Shown: positions 17,005 through 26,074, counted from the first letter of the stretch. The stretch: 35,316 bases of DNA from Flavobacteriaceae bacterium (GCA_019634365.1 JAHQVM010000011.1:1-35316); one strand, 5' to 3'. Numbers and translations: made by a program. The notes: a model not told the origin generated them from the letters alone.

Positions 17005-18003
17005 ATGAAGAATTTCCTTATTGCTCTTCTGGTATTCCTGATATGGTCTTTCTTTGGGTTATGGTTGTTTTCCATTCTGGATCCGGTTCACAACAAGTCC
17101 AATACCAATTCTGAAGTGGCAAGTACGTCCTCAGATACAGTTGTTGAAATGAACGATGGACCCCTTATCGATGAATCTCAAGAACCCTTTGTGGCCGACA
17201 AGGATAGTCTCAATCTTATAGAAAACGAATTAGAGCCCGATCACGGGCACGAACAACATCTTGGATTGAAAGCAGTTACACCTAAGAATGATGTGGTCTT
17301 CCTTTTTGATTCGGGTATCGGATTTCTCAAAAACAGTAATGAGATTATAGTGAAAGAAAGCATTCAGGATTTTAAATATAAATTGAATACGTACCTAATC
17401 GATCACCCCAATGAGGAACTTCATATTTGCTCGTTATACAGTGCAACGGAGAACATAGAAACCCCCAATTTGGGATACCAAAGGGGTAAAAAGGTGCAGG
17501 AATTGCTCTTGGAAATAGGCATGCCGCGTGAAAAAATTGTAATCAAACCCATTATTAGGGAAATTGATTTTGATGATAATCAGCGTTTCGATAATGGTAT
17601 ATCATTCTCATTCAATCCGTTAGACGAAGAACGCATCAAGGCAGCCTCCTTAAAATTGCCAGAAAGCAAAACTATTTACCCAAAATTGGTAAATAATGAT
17701 ATTTTTGTAAATAAAGACTTACAGGATTTATTGACCGAGGTGAAGGAGGCGATGGCTGCAAATCCAGACCTTATTGTTGAGGTAATTGGCCATACCGATA
17801 ATATTGGGAATGCAAATGACAATTATGTTGTAGGTTTAAAATATGCCAGACAGGTTCGATGGTATTTGGTTACCAAGGGAAAATTGGATCGAAAGAAGAT
17901 CATTGCCCGATCCGAGGGTGAATCCCAATCGATCGCAACCAATAGAACCGAAAGAGGCCGATTGTTAAATAGACGCATTGAAATAAAGTATCGCTCAAGT
18001 TAA
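17005..18003 (+). CDS. OmpA-family protein with an N-terminal membrane anchor and two OmpA-like domains
   Basis: The 332-residue protein begins with a single hydrophobic segment (residues 3-25, FLIALLVFLIWSFFGLWLF) without a lipobox or clear cleavage site, so it may be anchored in the inner membrane. After an acidic linker (about 30-90) comes a degenerate OmpA-like unit (about 97-205): DVVFLFDSGIGFL, then LIDHPNEELHICSLYSATEN, YQRGKKVQELLLEIGMP and KIVIKP, which follow the family rhythm but lack the GHTD motif. The C-terminal unit (about 225-330) is canonical, with VEVIGHTDNIGNANDNYVVG, KYARQVRWYLVTKG and NRTERGRLLNRRIEIKY, the peptidoglycan (diaminopimelate) binding signature. The stop overlaps the next start as TAATG, so translation is coupled to the helix-hairpin-helix protein. 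Confidence 0.86.
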   Translation: MKNFLIALLVFLIWSFFGLWLFSILDPVHNKSNTNSEVASTSSDTVVEMNDGPLIDESQEPFVADKDSLNLIENELEPDHGHEQHLGLKAVTPKNDVVFLFDSGIGFLKNSNEIIVKESIQDFKYKLNTYLIDHPNEELHICSLYSATENIETPNLGYQRGKKVQELLLEIGMPREKIVIKPIIREIDFDDNQRFDNGISFSFNPLDEERIKAASLKLPESKTIYPKLVNNDIFVNKDLQDLLTEVKEAMAANPDLIVEVIGHTDNIGNANDNYVVGLKYARQVRWYLVTKGKLDRKKIIARSEGESQSIATNRTERGRLLNRRIEIKYRSS

Positions 18004-18617
18004 TGGAACAACTTACGGAATTTGTTAATCAACTACCCGATTATCTCGGGGTGTTTCTGTTGATGTTCAGCACCTTCTTAATCGGTTATTTCTCCGCTTG
18101 GAGCATGCAACGATCTAAATACCTAAAAACCCTACGAAACATCAAGAAAACTTCCGAAAAGTCGAAGCGGGTTCGCGACGAGAAAGATATTGACGTCATC
18201 TTTACGGAAATTAAGCCTAAAATCATCGAAGTTGTAAAAGAAACCCAAGAAGAGCTACATTACGATACTGAAGAAGAGCAGGATGAAATTGAAGAGGAGA
18301 CGATAGCTCCCCTTCCTCCGGAAGAAGTTGCCCAAAAAGCCCGCACCAGCTATATTACCTACACACTTAATAAACCGCAGCTTAATTTTGACAATTTTGG
18401 GCATGCAGATGCACAAAACAGTCAAGATCTTACGCAAATCAACGGTATCGGCCCTTATATAGAACAAAAGCTGAACGAAATAGGTATTTACAATTACGAA
18501 CAGATCAGCCGTTTTAAGGATGACGATATCCGCATACTCACCGAATTGATAGATTTCTTCCCAGGAAGAATAGAACGCGACGATTGGGTAGGCCAAGCCG
18601 AAAGCCTTAAAGATTAA
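18003..18617 (+). CDS. Single-pass membrane protein with helix-hairpin-helix C-terminal domain
   Basis: The 204-residue protein has one membrane helix at about residues 15-34 (YLGVFLLMFSTFLIGYFSAW), then a basic stretch (MQRSKYLKTLRNIKKTSEKSKR), a long glutamate-rich linker (about 60-105), and a C-terminal domain from about 140: LTQINGIGPYIEQKLNEIGI followed by YNYEQISRFKDDDIRILTEL. The G-I-G-P-x-I-x-x-K-L-N-x-x-G-I pattern is the helix-hairpin-helix domain of the COG3743-like (H3TH) family, seen in many membrane-tethered bacterial proteins and sometimes called flap-endonuclease-like although no nuclease residues are visible. Its start overlaps the OmpA-like gene by one base. A function linking the envelope to nucleic acid or to a protein partner is unproved. 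Confidence 0.8.
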   Translation: MEQLTEFVNQLPDYLGVFLLMFSTFLIGYFSAWSMQRSKYLKTLRNIKKTSEKSKRVRDEKDIDVIFTEIKPKIIEVVKETQEELHYDTEEEQDEIEEETIAPLPPEEVAQKARTSYITYTLNKPQLNFDNFGHADAQNSQDLTQINGIGPYIEQKLNEIGIYNYEQISRFKDDDIRILTELIDFFPGRIERDDWVGQAESLKD

Positions 18618-18628
18618 TTTTCCTTACT

Positions 18629-20380
18629 ATGCAGTTAGCCACGCTCGATTGGGTCTTGATCATTTCATTTTTTGTCATTTTCCTGATCATTGGGATTTTG
18701 GTCTCTAAACGATCTGGGAAAAACACCAGAGAGTTTTTCCTTTCCGGGCAGAATATGCCTTGGTGGTTATTGGGAATCTCCATGGTTGCAACGACCTTCT
18801 CTGCAGATACCCCGAACTTGGTTACGGACATCGTACGGCAGAATGGAATTTCGGGTAATTGGGTCTGGTGGGCCTTTCTACTCACAGGTATGCTTACCGT
18901 TTTTGTCTACGCCAAACTCTGGAGGCGTAGTAAGGTTTTAACTGATCTTGAATTCTATGAATTGCGATATAGTGGCAAAGAAGCAGCCTTTTTAAGAGGT
19001 TTTAGGGCACTTTATCTAGGTGTTTTCTTCAATGTGATGATTATGGCGTCGGTTTGTTTGGCGGCCATTAAAATAGGTGGAATTCTTTTCGATCTGGAGC
19101 CCTGGCAATCTGTGGTATATGCGTCGATAATTACTGTGGCCTATAGTTCCATCGGTGGATTGCGTGGTGTTATCTTTACAGATTTCCTTCAGTTCATTGT
19201 AGCCATGGTAGGATCTGTATGGGCTGCCTATTACATTATCACCATGCCGGAAATTGGTGGACTGGAAGGTTTACTGCAGCATGAGAATGTTTCTGATAAA
19301 TTGAATTTCCTTCCAGATTTCAATGATTCAAAAAGTTTGCTCACCTTGCTCATCATACCCATTGCGGTACAATGGTGGAGTGTCTGGTATCCAGGTGCAG
19401 AACCGGGAGGTGGCGGATATATTGCACAGCGTATGCTGTCTGCAAAGGATGAAAAAAATGCCATTGGCGCAACGCTCCTTTTCAATATAGCACACTACGC
19501 CCTGCGCCCATGGCCATGGATTTTAATTGCATTGGCTTCCTTAGTGCTCTATCCTCAGCTCTCCGATATTTCAGCACAATTTCCAAAAGCTACGATAGGT
19601 CATGATTTGGGCTATTCTGCAATGCTTACACATTTACCCAAGGGATTGCTGGGATTGGTGGTTGCCTCGTTAATCGCCGCATTTATGAGTACGATATCCA
19701 CCCATTTAAATTGGGGGTCTTCCTATATCGCCCTTGATTTTTACAAGCGCTTTATGAAACCCAAGGCCTCGGAAAAGGAATTGGTCTCTGTAGGGCGTGT
19801 TTCTACATTGTTGCTTATGGTGCTTGCCGCCTTATTGGCTTTGCAATTTGAGAGTGCCTTGGATACCTTCAATATACTATTGCAAATTGGTGCAGGTACC
19901 GGGCTCATTTTTATACTACGATGGTTTTGGTGGCGTGTTAACGCATATAGCGAAATCACAGGGATGATTGTATCATTCGTTATTGCGCTGGTTTTCGAAT
20001 TTACGGAGTTGGGTCTCGAAGATCATGAAAAGCTTGTTATGGGCGTTATTATTACCACGATAGCTTGGGTATTGGCCACGTTACTAACCCGTCCTACCCA
20101 AACTGAGCATCTTACTAAATTTTATAACTCCATTACCCCCTATGGAATGGGCTGGAACGGTTTCAAGAAAAAGGCGTCTCAGGATGGAGTGGCATTATCG
20201 GAATCTAAGGATCGATTCACCATCGATTTGGCCTCTATGCTCCTAGGGGTTGTATTTGTTTATACAGCACTCTTTGGCATGGGATACCTCATTTATGGCA
20301 ATGCATTGGGAGCTATCATTTTACTTAGTATTGCAGCACTATCTGGTTGGCTTATCTTCAGATTTTGGAAACAGGCATAA
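18629..20380 (+). CDS. Sodium:solute symporter family transporter
   Basis: The 583-residue protein has about thirteen hydrophobic segments beginning with LDWVLIISFFVIFLIIGILV. The early FFLSGQNMPWWLLGISMVAT followed by TFSADTPNLV is the family's first conserved region, and AYSSIGGLRGVIFTDFLQF is the sodium-solute symporter signature in the middle helices. The family takes up sugars, amino acids, vitamins or carboxylates with sodium across the inner membrane; the substrate cannot be told from sequence here. The start is 11 bases after the stop at 18617, so it may be part of the OmpA-like operon. An intrinsic terminator follows. Confidence 0.9.
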   Translation: MQLATLDWVLIISFFVIFLIIGILVSKRSGKNTREFFLSGQNMPWWLLGISMVATTFSADTPNLVTDIVRQNGISGNWVWWAFLLTGMLTVFVYAKLWRRSKVLTDLEFYELRYSGKEAAFLRGFRALYLGVFFNVMIMASVCLAAIKIGGILFDLEPWQSVVYASIITVAYSSIGGLRGVIFTDFLQFIVAMVGSVWAAYYIITMPEIGGLEGLLQHENVSDKLNFLPDFNDSKSLLTLLIIPIAVQWWSVWYPGAEPGGGGYIAQRMLSAKDEKNAIGATLLFNIAHYALRPWPWILIALASLVLYPQLSDISAQFPKATIGHDLGYSAMLTHLPKGLLGLVVASLIAAFMSTISTHLNWGSSYIALDFYKRFMKPKASEKELVSVGRVSTLLLMVLAALLALQFESALDTFNILLQIGAGTGLIFILRWFWWRVNAYSEITGMIVSFVIALVFEFTELGLEDHEKLVMGVIITTIAWVLATLLTRPTQTEHLTKFYNSITPYGMGWNGFKKKASQDGVALSESKDRFTIDLASMLLGVVFVYTALFGMGYLIYGNALGAIILLSIAALSGWLIFRFWKQA

Positions 20381-20382
20381 AA

Positions 20383-20406
20383 AAAGCAGGGCATAAACCC
20401 TGCTTT
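20383..20406. terminator. Bidirectional terminator between symporter and OMP gene
   Basis: Stem 20383-20391 with 20398-20406 (nine pairs, loop CATAAA). On the reverse strand the seven A residues at 20379-20385 give a T tract, so it best terminates the convergent OMP gene ending at 20429; on the plus strand the T run is only three. Confidence 0.8.
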
Positions 20407-20428
20407 GAAAATTGTATTAAGGTGTTAT

Positions 20429-21019
20429 CTACTGAATGAAAATAGAAAAACCTGCTCCAACACCAATGGTATTGATTTTGTTCTTAAGATCACTTTCCTC
20501 TTTGTTTGAAAGGTTGGCATTGGTATAGTCAACACCGATGTTTACAGCAACATTGTCGTTTAGGAAAACGGCAACACCTGCTTGTCCTTTAATAGCCAAT
20601 CCACTGAATTTAGTCTCATCTTCTTCACCTCCCATAGACATAAGACCAGCTCCTGCTCCTACGTAAGGACGTGCATTACTGCTTCCAAAGAAATAAGTTC
20701 CATTAGGAATTACAGCAAAAGAATTAGACTTCACTTCTTGCTCTCCTCCTTCGGTATCAAATTTAGTGTTTGAAGAAGAAAAAGATAAATCCAATCCAAC
20801 GGCAAGGTTGTCGATTACGAAGTAATTGGCACTTGGAGTAACACTGAAAATACTCGTGGTAGTGTCATTTCCTTCGGTTCCATCGAACTCTGGAGTCATT
20901 TTAGTAGATGAGAAAGAAACACCGGCATCAGCTCCGAAGAACCACCCCCCTTTTTCAGTTTGAGCGTTCATTGTAAAAGTCAACATAAACGCTGCAGCTA
21001 ATAAAATTACTTTTTTCAT
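20429..21019 (-). CDS. Outer-membrane beta-barrel protein (OmpX/opacity-like)
   Basis: The 196-residue protein has a signal peptide (MKKVILLAAAFMLTFTMNA, cleavage after residue 19) and a mature part of about eight alternating amphipathic strands: GGWFFGADAGVSFSSTKM, SVTPSANYFVIDNLAVGLDL, SFAVIPNGTYFFGSSNARPY, VGAGAGLMSMGG, LAIKGQAGVAVFLNDNVAV and TIGVGAGFSIFIQ. This is the pattern of an eight-stranded outer-membrane barrel. There is no plug or OmpA domain. A short strand-connecting loop rich in D, E and T suggests surface exposure. It is the last of three small OMP genes in a row on this strand, each with its own hairpin. Function unknown. Confidence 0.78.
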   Translation of the reverse strand: MKKVILLAAAFMLTFTMNAQTEKGGWFFGADAGVSFSSTKMTPEFDGTEGNDTTTSIFSVTPSANYFVIDNLAVGLDLSFSSSNTKFDTEGGEQEVKSNSFAVIPNGTYFFGSSNARPYVGAGAGLMSMGGEEDETKFSGLAIKGQAGVAVFLNDNVAVNIGVDYTNANLSNKEESDLKNKINTIGVGAGFSIFIQ

Positions 21020-21049
21020 AATTGTTTAGTTTGAAGTTTGATTATGGGG

Positions 21050-21079
21050 CGAAACTAGAAAAATTTTTAGAAAAATCAA
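21050..21079 (-). promoter_or_regulatory. Promoter of the OMP gene 20429-21019
   Basis: On the reverse strand TTG (21079-21077), a 19-base spacer and TAGTTTCG (21057-21050) fit the Bacteroidota pattern TTG-N19-TAnnTTTG with one mismatch. The ATG at 21019 lies about 30 bases downstream. Confidence 0.5.
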
Positions 21080-21135
21080 CACAGGAAAAACCCTATTTTT
21101 ATAAAAAATAGCTCATAAAGCTTTGATTATCAAAT

Positions 21136-21162
21136 AAAAAGAGGGTGTTAAACCCTCTTTTT
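21136..21162. terminator. Terminator after the OMP gene 21183-21755
   Basis: GAGGGT at 21141-21146 pairs with ACCCTC at 21152-21157, extended by five A-T pairs, loop GTTAA. A-rich upstream and T-rich downstream flanks make it work on either strand; for the reverse-strand gene it is 20 bases past the stop. Confidence 0.85.
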
Positions 21163-21182
21163 TTATTCAAGAATATCGTGTG

Positions 21183-21755
21183 TTAATTAAAGAACCATCC
21201 CGCAGAAAGACTTATGTTGGCATTTTTACCATCAAAATCTGAAACTACGTCATTGAAACCAATAACGTAACGCGCCTGAAAGAAAAGCCCTAAGGCTGGA
21301 AGCTTGTATTGTGCTCCGATACCGGCTGCAACATCAACAGATTCAACATCATCAATATCCTCTGTACGGCTATCTGACTCTGCCTCACTGGTAATGTTAA
21401 ATCCAAATTGAGGCCCTCCTTGTAAGCTAAGACCATCAGCAATGGTAAAATCTGCTAAAACAGGAACATTAATGTAATCTAGCTTGCCGGTTACCTCTTC
21501 TCCATCCTCGTCCGCGGTGAATCCTTGTGCCGAATAAACCACCTCGGGTTGTACGGCAAAAAACTCTCCGATTCCAATATTGGCAACAGCACCTATATGA
21601 AAGCTCGTTCTGCCATCAAAATTGCTGTCATCGGCATCGTCACCATTAATAGATGCCAAGTTTAAACCGGCCTTTGCGCCAAACTTAATTTCTTGTGCTT
21701 GCGTTGTGTAGGTGAATGCAAATGCAACCACCAACAGGGTGAATAATTTTTTCAT
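21183..21755 (-). CDS. PorT-family outer-membrane beta-barrel protein
   Basis: The 190-residue protein has a signal peptide (MKKLFTLLVVAFAFTYTTQA). The mature sequence opens with IKFGAKAGLNLASING, the start typical of PorT-like porin-family barrels, then HIGAVANIGIGEFFAVQPEV, VVYSAQGF, LDYINVPVLADFTIADGLSL, QGGPQFGFNIT, VDVAAGIGAQYKLPALGLFF and a final strand ISLSAGWFFN. The PQFGF and YINVP motifs are shared with the neighbour at 21925-22482, suggesting a local duplication. Type IX secretion is the known context for PorT, but these small PorT-like proteins are common and of unknown role. The 26 bases before its ATG nearly match those of the next OMP gene. Confidence 0.85.
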   Translation of the reverse strand: MKKLFTLLVVAFAFTYTTQAQEIKFGAKAGLNLASINGDDADDSNFDGRTSFHIGAVANIGIGEFFAVQPEVVYSAQGFTADEDGEEVTGKLDYINVPVLADFTIADGLSLQGGPQFGFNITSEAESDSRTEDIDDVESVDVAAGIGAQYKLPALGLFFQARYVIGFNDVVSDFDGKNANISLSAGWFFN

Positions 21756-21781
21756 AATTGTTTAGTTTAGAGTTTGATTAT
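21756..21781 (-). repeat. Conserved 5' leader shared with the OMP gene at 20429-21019
   Basis: The 26 bases directly upstream of this ATG match those at 21020-21045 before the other OMP gene in 24 of 26 positions, at the same distance from the start. They may be a common translation-initiation leader or part of a duplication. Confidence 0.6.
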
Positions 21782-21874
21782 TAGCTCTAAGCTAAAAAAT
21801 ATTTTTTTAAACAAAGAGATATTATAATATAACTCATTGTTAAATAACCATATAACTCAATAACTATCCAAAAA

Positions 21875-21901
21875 AAAAGAGGTTGCATAGCAACCTCTTT
21901 T
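21875..21901. terminator. Terminator after the OMP gene 21925-22482
   Basis: GAGGTTGC at 21879-21886 pairs with GCAACCTC at 21890-21897 around a tight three-base loop, extended by four A-T pairs. The flanking A run supplies a T tract on the reverse strand. Confidence 0.85.
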
Positions 21902-21924
21902 AAGCTTATTAGTACGTTTTATAT

Positions 21925-22482
21925 CTAAAGGAACGAATATCCCACAGAAAGTGTAATCACACTATTTTTTCCGCTTTCAACATTCACATCACTACTCGTG
22001 CTCTTAATAACATCTGACAAACCAAAGTTATATCGTCCATCGATGCGTATACCCATAGGAAGATCAATTCCAGCTCCAACAACTCCAGAAACATCGGCAG
22101 ATTCTGCTTCAGCAACATTCTGGAAAACATCCTTTACATTGTCATCGACCACAAATCCGAATTGAGGTCCACCATGGATGTGAAGGTTATCGGTAACGAA
22201 GTATTTCAACACAATAGGAATGTTAACGTAGTTAAGGTCGATTTTATCCACATCCGCATCCGCACCTTGTTGTGAATACAGTAAATCCCCTTGGACTCCT
22301 AATTTATCACCCAGTTTCACACCTGCAAAGGCTCCAAAGACAAAACCAGTTCGATTATCCAATCCCGAAGCGTCGGTAATATTGGCAAAGTTTACACCTG
22401 CTTTAATCCCCAGGTCCAATCCTTGTGCAAATGTTACTGTTGAAATAAAAACCGCGATCACGGCAATTGCTATTTTTCTCAT
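21925..22482 (-). CDS. PorT-family outer-membrane beta-barrel protein
   Basis: The 185-residue protein has a signal peptide (MRKIAIAVIAVFISTVTFA, cleavage after residue 19) and the barrel pattern LDLGIKAGVNFANITD, GFVFGAFAGVKLGDKLG, VQGDLLYSQQGA, LNYVNIPIVLKYFVTDNL, HIHGGPQFGFVVDD, SGVVGAGIDLPMGIRIDG and VITLSVGYSFL. It resembles the barrel at 21183 in order and in the NIP/NVP and GGPQFGF motifs. It is the first of the three-gene OMP cluster in transcription order and diverges from xerD. Role unknown. Confidence 0.85.
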   Translation of the reverse strand: MRKIAIAVIAVFISTVTFAQGLDLGIKAGVNFANITDASGLDNRTGFVFGAFAGVKLGDKLGVQGDLLYSQQGADADVDKIDLNYVNIPIVLKYFVTDNLHIHGGPQFGFVVDDNVKDVFQNVAEAESADVSGVVGAGIDLPMGIRIDGRYNFGLSDVIKSTSSDVNVESGKNSVITLSVGYSFL

Positions 22483-22577
22483 AATGGAAGTAAAGTTTAG
22501 TTACACTGTAAAATTACAACGATTTTTAATAGGTTGATATTTCATCTTCATTTTTTTGGAATATCTTTAAATATCCA

Positions 22578-23477
22578 ATGAAATGGTCTAGGGCACTTAC
22601 CGATTATAAACACTTTCTCCATATAGAGCGGGGACTCTCGCAAAATTCTATCACTAATTATGCATACGATATCCAGAAACTGGTTGACTGGTTAGATGAA
22701 CACGACATGGAAGAATCCCCTATTTCAATATCCGAAAAAACCATTAAAGAGTTCATTTACCAATTGGCCAAGGAAATGAATCCTCGGTCGCAAAGCCGTA
22801 TCATTTCAGGGTTACGAGGGTTTTTTAATTACCTTATTTTTGAAGAATACCGGAAAACTAATCCACTGGAGCTGATTGAATCGCCCAAATTGGGACGAAA
22901 ACTTCCCGACACACTCGCCAAGGAGGAGATTGATCAAATCATTGCGCAAATCGACCTATCTCATGCACAAGGCGAACGAAACAGGGCCATATTGGAAACT
23001 TTGTACAGTTGTGGTCTACGGGTTTCTGAGGCGACACAACTCAAGATATCAGACCTTCATTTTGAAGAAGGTTTTATTCGGGTAACAGGCAAGGGCAATA
23101 AGCAACGATTTGTCCCTATCGCCCCACATGCCATAAAGTACATCGACATTTATAGAAAGGAGATTCGGTCACATCAGGAAATTCCAAGTGAATTTTCCGA
23201 CTTCCTATTTCTGAATCGAAGAGGAAAACCATTAACCCGTGCCATGGTTTTCACCATCATTAAAAATCTAACTGAAAAGGCGGGTATTCGAAAAAATGTG
23301 AGCCCGCACACCTTTCGACACTCTTTTGCGACCCACTTGTTGGAAAATGGAGCCGATCTCAGGGCCATTCAGCAAATGCTGGGCCATGAGAGCATCACTA
23401 CTACCGAAGTCTATACGCATATCGATACGGCACATTTGTCCAAAACCATTGAACAATTCCACCCTAGGAATCAATAA
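22578..23477 (+). CDS. xerD: XerD-like site-specific tyrosine recombinase
   Basis: With XerC or alone, the protein resolves chromosome dimers at dif. The 299-residue protein has the N-terminal SAM-like core-binding domain (about 1-90, FLHIERGLSQNSITNYAYDI) and the catalytic domain with all residues visible: first arginine in CGLRVSEATQL (R148), lysine in GKGNKQRFVPI, H-x-x-R in HTFRHSFATHLLENGADL, the LGHESITTTEVY histidine and the nucleophile tyrosine in EVYTHID. Length equals that of XerC/XerD. No integrase neighbours, attachment repeats or phage genes surround it, so it is the housekeeping recombinase. It diverges from the OMP cluster. Confidence 0.92.
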   Translation: MKWSRALTDYKHFLHIERGLSQNSITNYAYDIQKLVDWLDEHDMEESPISISEKTIKEFIYQLAKEMNPRSQSRIISGLRGFFNYLIFEEYRKTNPLELIESPKLGRKLPDTLAKEEIDQIIAQIDLSHAQGERNRAILETLYSCGLRVSEATQLKISDLHFEEGFIRVTGKGNKQRFVPIAPHAIKYIDIYRKEIRSHQEIPSEFSDFLFLNRRGKPLTRAMVFTIIKNLTEKAGIRKNVSPHTFRHSFATHLLENGADLRAIQQMLGHESITTTEVYTHIDTAHLSKTIEQFHPRNQ

Positions 23478-23537
23478 TATTTTGGCTTTCATGTTGCACA
23501 TTTTATTCGTACTTTCAATAGCCTAAAAAAACAGATA

Positions 23538-24485
23538 ATGAAAACACTTGCTTTCAGTAATGGAGATCGCTTTCATGCCATTGGATTGGGCACTTGGAAA
23601 GCGACAGGAGATGAACTTAAAAATGCCCTTACCGATGCCATTGAGGCAGGTTACAGGCACATAGATACCGCCGCGGTTTATGGCAATGAAGAAGAAATTG
23701 GTGAAGTATTGGCCCAACTCTTTCAAGAAGGAAAGCTAACCCGTGAAGACCTTTTTATAACCTCCAAACTCTGGAATGATTCCCATCACCCCGAATCGGT
23801 GCTTCCTGCGTTGGAGGACTCGTTGAAAAAACTTCAGCTCGATTATCTCGATCTCTATCTCATCCATTGGCCCGTGGCCTTTAAAAAAGGCATAGGATTT
23901 CCCCAAGCCCCTGATGAATACGTTCCGTTGGAACAACTTCCCATCAAGGATACATGGAAATCCATGGAAATAGCAAAGAAAGAAGGGCTAACCAAGCATA
24001 TTGGTGTTTCCAATTTTAGTGTGAAAAAATTGGAAGATCTTATGGCGCATGCACAAGATAAACCCGAAATGAACCAAGTGGAGATGCACCCATTACTTCA
24101 GCAACCCAAACTCGTGGAATATTGTAAAGAAAACGACATACACTTGACGGCCTATTCCCCATTGGGTTCTGGAGACCGTACTGATGCCATGAAAGCAGAT
24201 GATGAACCTAAATTGTTCGAAATTCCAGAATTGCGGGCTATTGCCGATAAGCACCAAGTACATCCTGCAAGTGTGCTGGTTAATTGGCACTTAACACGTG
24301 ATATTGCTGTAATTCCGAAATCTACAACACAGAGAAATATTGTAAGCAATTTTAAATCGAGTGAAATAGAATTAGACGCTTCCGACCTTTCCAAAATAAG
24401 TGAATTGGACAGGAATTATCGCTTCATTACCGGAAAGTTCTTCGAAATGCCGGGAAGTGGGTATTCTAATATTTACGACGAATAG
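23538..24485 (+). CDS. Aldo/keto reductase
   Basis: A cytosolic NADPH-dependent (beta-alpha)8 oxidoreductase of 315 residues. The catalytic tetrad is complete: D43 and Y48 in HIDTAAVYGNE, K77 in TSKLWND and H110 in YLIHWP. The family's third signature is seen as VIPKSTTQRNIVSNF in the cofactor-binding region, and GVSNFSVKKLEDL marks the barrel strand after the active site. An insertion-free AKR of this type commonly reduces aldehydes or sugars; the actual substrate is unknown. Starts 60 bases after xerD and ends four bases from the convergent rny stop. Confidence 0.92.
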   Translation: MKTLAFSNGDRFHAIGLGTWKATGDELKNALTDAIEAGYRHIDTAAVYGNEEEIGEVLAQLFQEGKLTREDLFITSKLWNDSHHPESVLPALEDSLKKLQLDYLDLYLIHWPVAFKKGIGFPQAPDEYVPLEQLPIKDTWKSMEIAKKEGLTKHIGVSNFSVKKLEDLMAHAQDKPEMNQVEMHPLLQQPKLVEYCKENDIHLTAYSPLGSGDRTDAMKADDEPKLFEIPELRAIADKHQVHPASVLVNWHLTRDIAVIPKSTTQRNIVSNFKSSEIELDASDLSKISELDRNYRFITGKFFEMPGSGYSNIYDE

Positions 24486-24488
24486 TCC

Positions 24489-26054
24489 TTACTTCGCGAT
24501 GTTTACTGCACGGGTTTCACGGATTACGGTTACTTTAACCTGTCCGGGATAGGTCATATCCGTTTGGATCTTCTGGGAAATCTCAAAGGAAAGTTGGGCT
24601 GCTTTGTCGTCGCTCACCTTTTCGCTTTCTACGATAACACGTAGTTCCCTACCCGCTTGGATAGCATAGGCTTTGTTCACTCCGTTGAATCCAAAGGCAA
24701 TATCCTCGAGATCCTTTAGACGCTGAATGTATGAGTCCAACACCTGTCGTCTGGCTCCAGGTCGTGCACCACTAATGGCATCACATACTTGAATGATGGG
24801 CGACAAGAGGTTATTCATTTCAATTTCATCGTGGTGTGCACCAATGGCATTGCAAACATCTGCTTTTTCACCATATTTCTCGGCCCATTGCATTCCCAAA
24901 ATCGCGTGTGGAGTTTCGGTTTCGGCTTCTGGTACTTTACCAATGTCATGGAGCAGTCCAGCGCGTTTAGCCAATTTAGCATTCAAGCCCATTTCTGAAG
25001 CCATCACGCCACAAAGGCGTGCTACTTCCCTTGAGTGGTGCAATAAGTTCTGACCATAGGAAGAACGGTATTTCATACGGCCCACAGCTTTAATAAGCTC
25101 TGGGTGAAGACCGTGGATCCCTAAATCGATAACGGTTCTTTTTCCTACTTCGATAATCTCTTCCTCGATCTGTTTACGGGTTTTACGCACTACCTCTTCA
25201 ATTCTCGCAGGGTGAATTCTTCCATCGGTCACTAATTTATGCAAGGACAAACGAGCGATTTCCCTTCGTACCGAATCAAAACAGGAAAGAATGATAGCTT
25301 CTGGAGTATCGTCTACTATGATCTCAACTCCTGTAGCAGCTTCAATGGCACGTATGTTACGCCCTTCCCTACCAATAATGCGTCCTTTCACATCGTCACT
25401 TTCCAGATTAAACACGGAAACGCAGTTTTCAATGGCTTCTTCCGTACCAATGCGTTGTATGGTATTAATGATCACTTTCTTGGCTTCTTGCTGAGCGGTC
25501 ATTTTTGCCTCTTCCATCGCCGTTTGTATATAGGCCATGGCATCGGTTTTGGCTTCGCTTTTTAAGCTTTCCAATAGCTGTGCTTTCGCGTCTTCGGCAG
25601 ATAGGCTGGAGATTACCTCCAATTGCTCGATCTGGCTACGGTGCATCTTTTCCAGTTCGGACTTCTTTTTATCCAAAAGGTTGATGCGGTTATCGTATTC
25701 TTTCTTTTTGTGATCTAGCTCTGCATTCAGTTTTTTGTTCTTGGAAAGCTCGTTAGATACTTGAGACTCTTTATCCCGTGTTCTTTTTTCTGCCTCAGCC
25801 ATTTTCTTATCGCGGTTAAGAATCACCTTTTCGTGTTCTGCCTTGAGTTCGATGAACTTCTCCTTGGCTTGAAGTATTTTATCTTTTTTAAGGGCCTCGG
25901 CATCGCTTTTTGCTTCCTTCATTAAAGAGGCTGCATTCTTCTTAGCCGATTTTATTACCTGGGATGCATTGCTTTTTTCGAGCATTTTGGCGATAATAAA
26001 ACCTAACGCCAAGCCTGCTACAGCAGCAATTGCAATCGTAATTATATTGTCCAT
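24489..26054 (-). CDS. rny: Ribonuclease Y
   Basis: RNase Y is a membrane-bound endoribonuclease that starts mRNA decay. The 521-residue protein has an N-terminal helix ([18 protein letters not shown], residues 5-22), a long lysine- and glutamate-rich coiled coil (about 25-190), a KH domain (about 212-275, [20 protein letters not shown]) and an HD domain from about 335 with [16 protein letters not shown] and the metal site [12 protein letters not shown] followed by IGAHHDEIE. The C-terminal RNase Y region ([19 protein letters not shown]) completes it. Length matches the usual 510-525. It lies downstream of zapA with a 6S-like RNA between them on the same strand. Confidence 0.96.
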   Translation of the reverse strand: MDNIITIAIAAVAGLALGFIIAKMLEKSNASQVIKSAKKNAASLMKEAKSDAEALKKDKILQAKEKFIELKAEHEKVILNRDKKMAEAEKRTRDKESQVSNELSKNKKLNAELDHKKKEYDNRINLLDKKKSELEKMHRSQIEQLEVISSLSAEDAKAQLLESLKSEAKTDAMAYIQTAMEEAKMTAQQEAKKVIINTIQRIGTEEAIENCVSVFNLESDDVKGRIIGREGRNIRAIEAATGVEIIVDDTPEAIILSCFDSVRREIARLSLHKLVTDGRIHPARIEEVVRKTRKQIEEEIIEVGKRTVIDLGIHGLHPELIKAVGRMKYRSSYGQNLLHHSREVARLCGVMASEMGLNAKLAKRAGLLHDIGKVPEAETETPHAILGMQWAEKYGEKADVCNAIGAHHDEIEMNNLLSPIIQVCDAISGARPGARRQVLDSYIQRLKDLEDIAFGFNGVNKAYAIQAGRELRVIVESEKVSDDKAAQLSFEISQKIQTDMTYPGQVKVTVIRETRAVNIAK

Positions 26055-26074
26055 ATAAGTTTGAGTTTGTATAT

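Noticed and set aside
20429-22482. Three hairpins in the OMP cluster as a CRISPR or repeat array
   Set aside because: Each is a different terminator stem placed after one gene; no regular spacers.
22578-23477. Tyrosine recombinase as a sign of a mobile element
   Set aside because: Sequence and length fit housekeeping XerD; no attachment repeats, phage genes or composition shift nearby.
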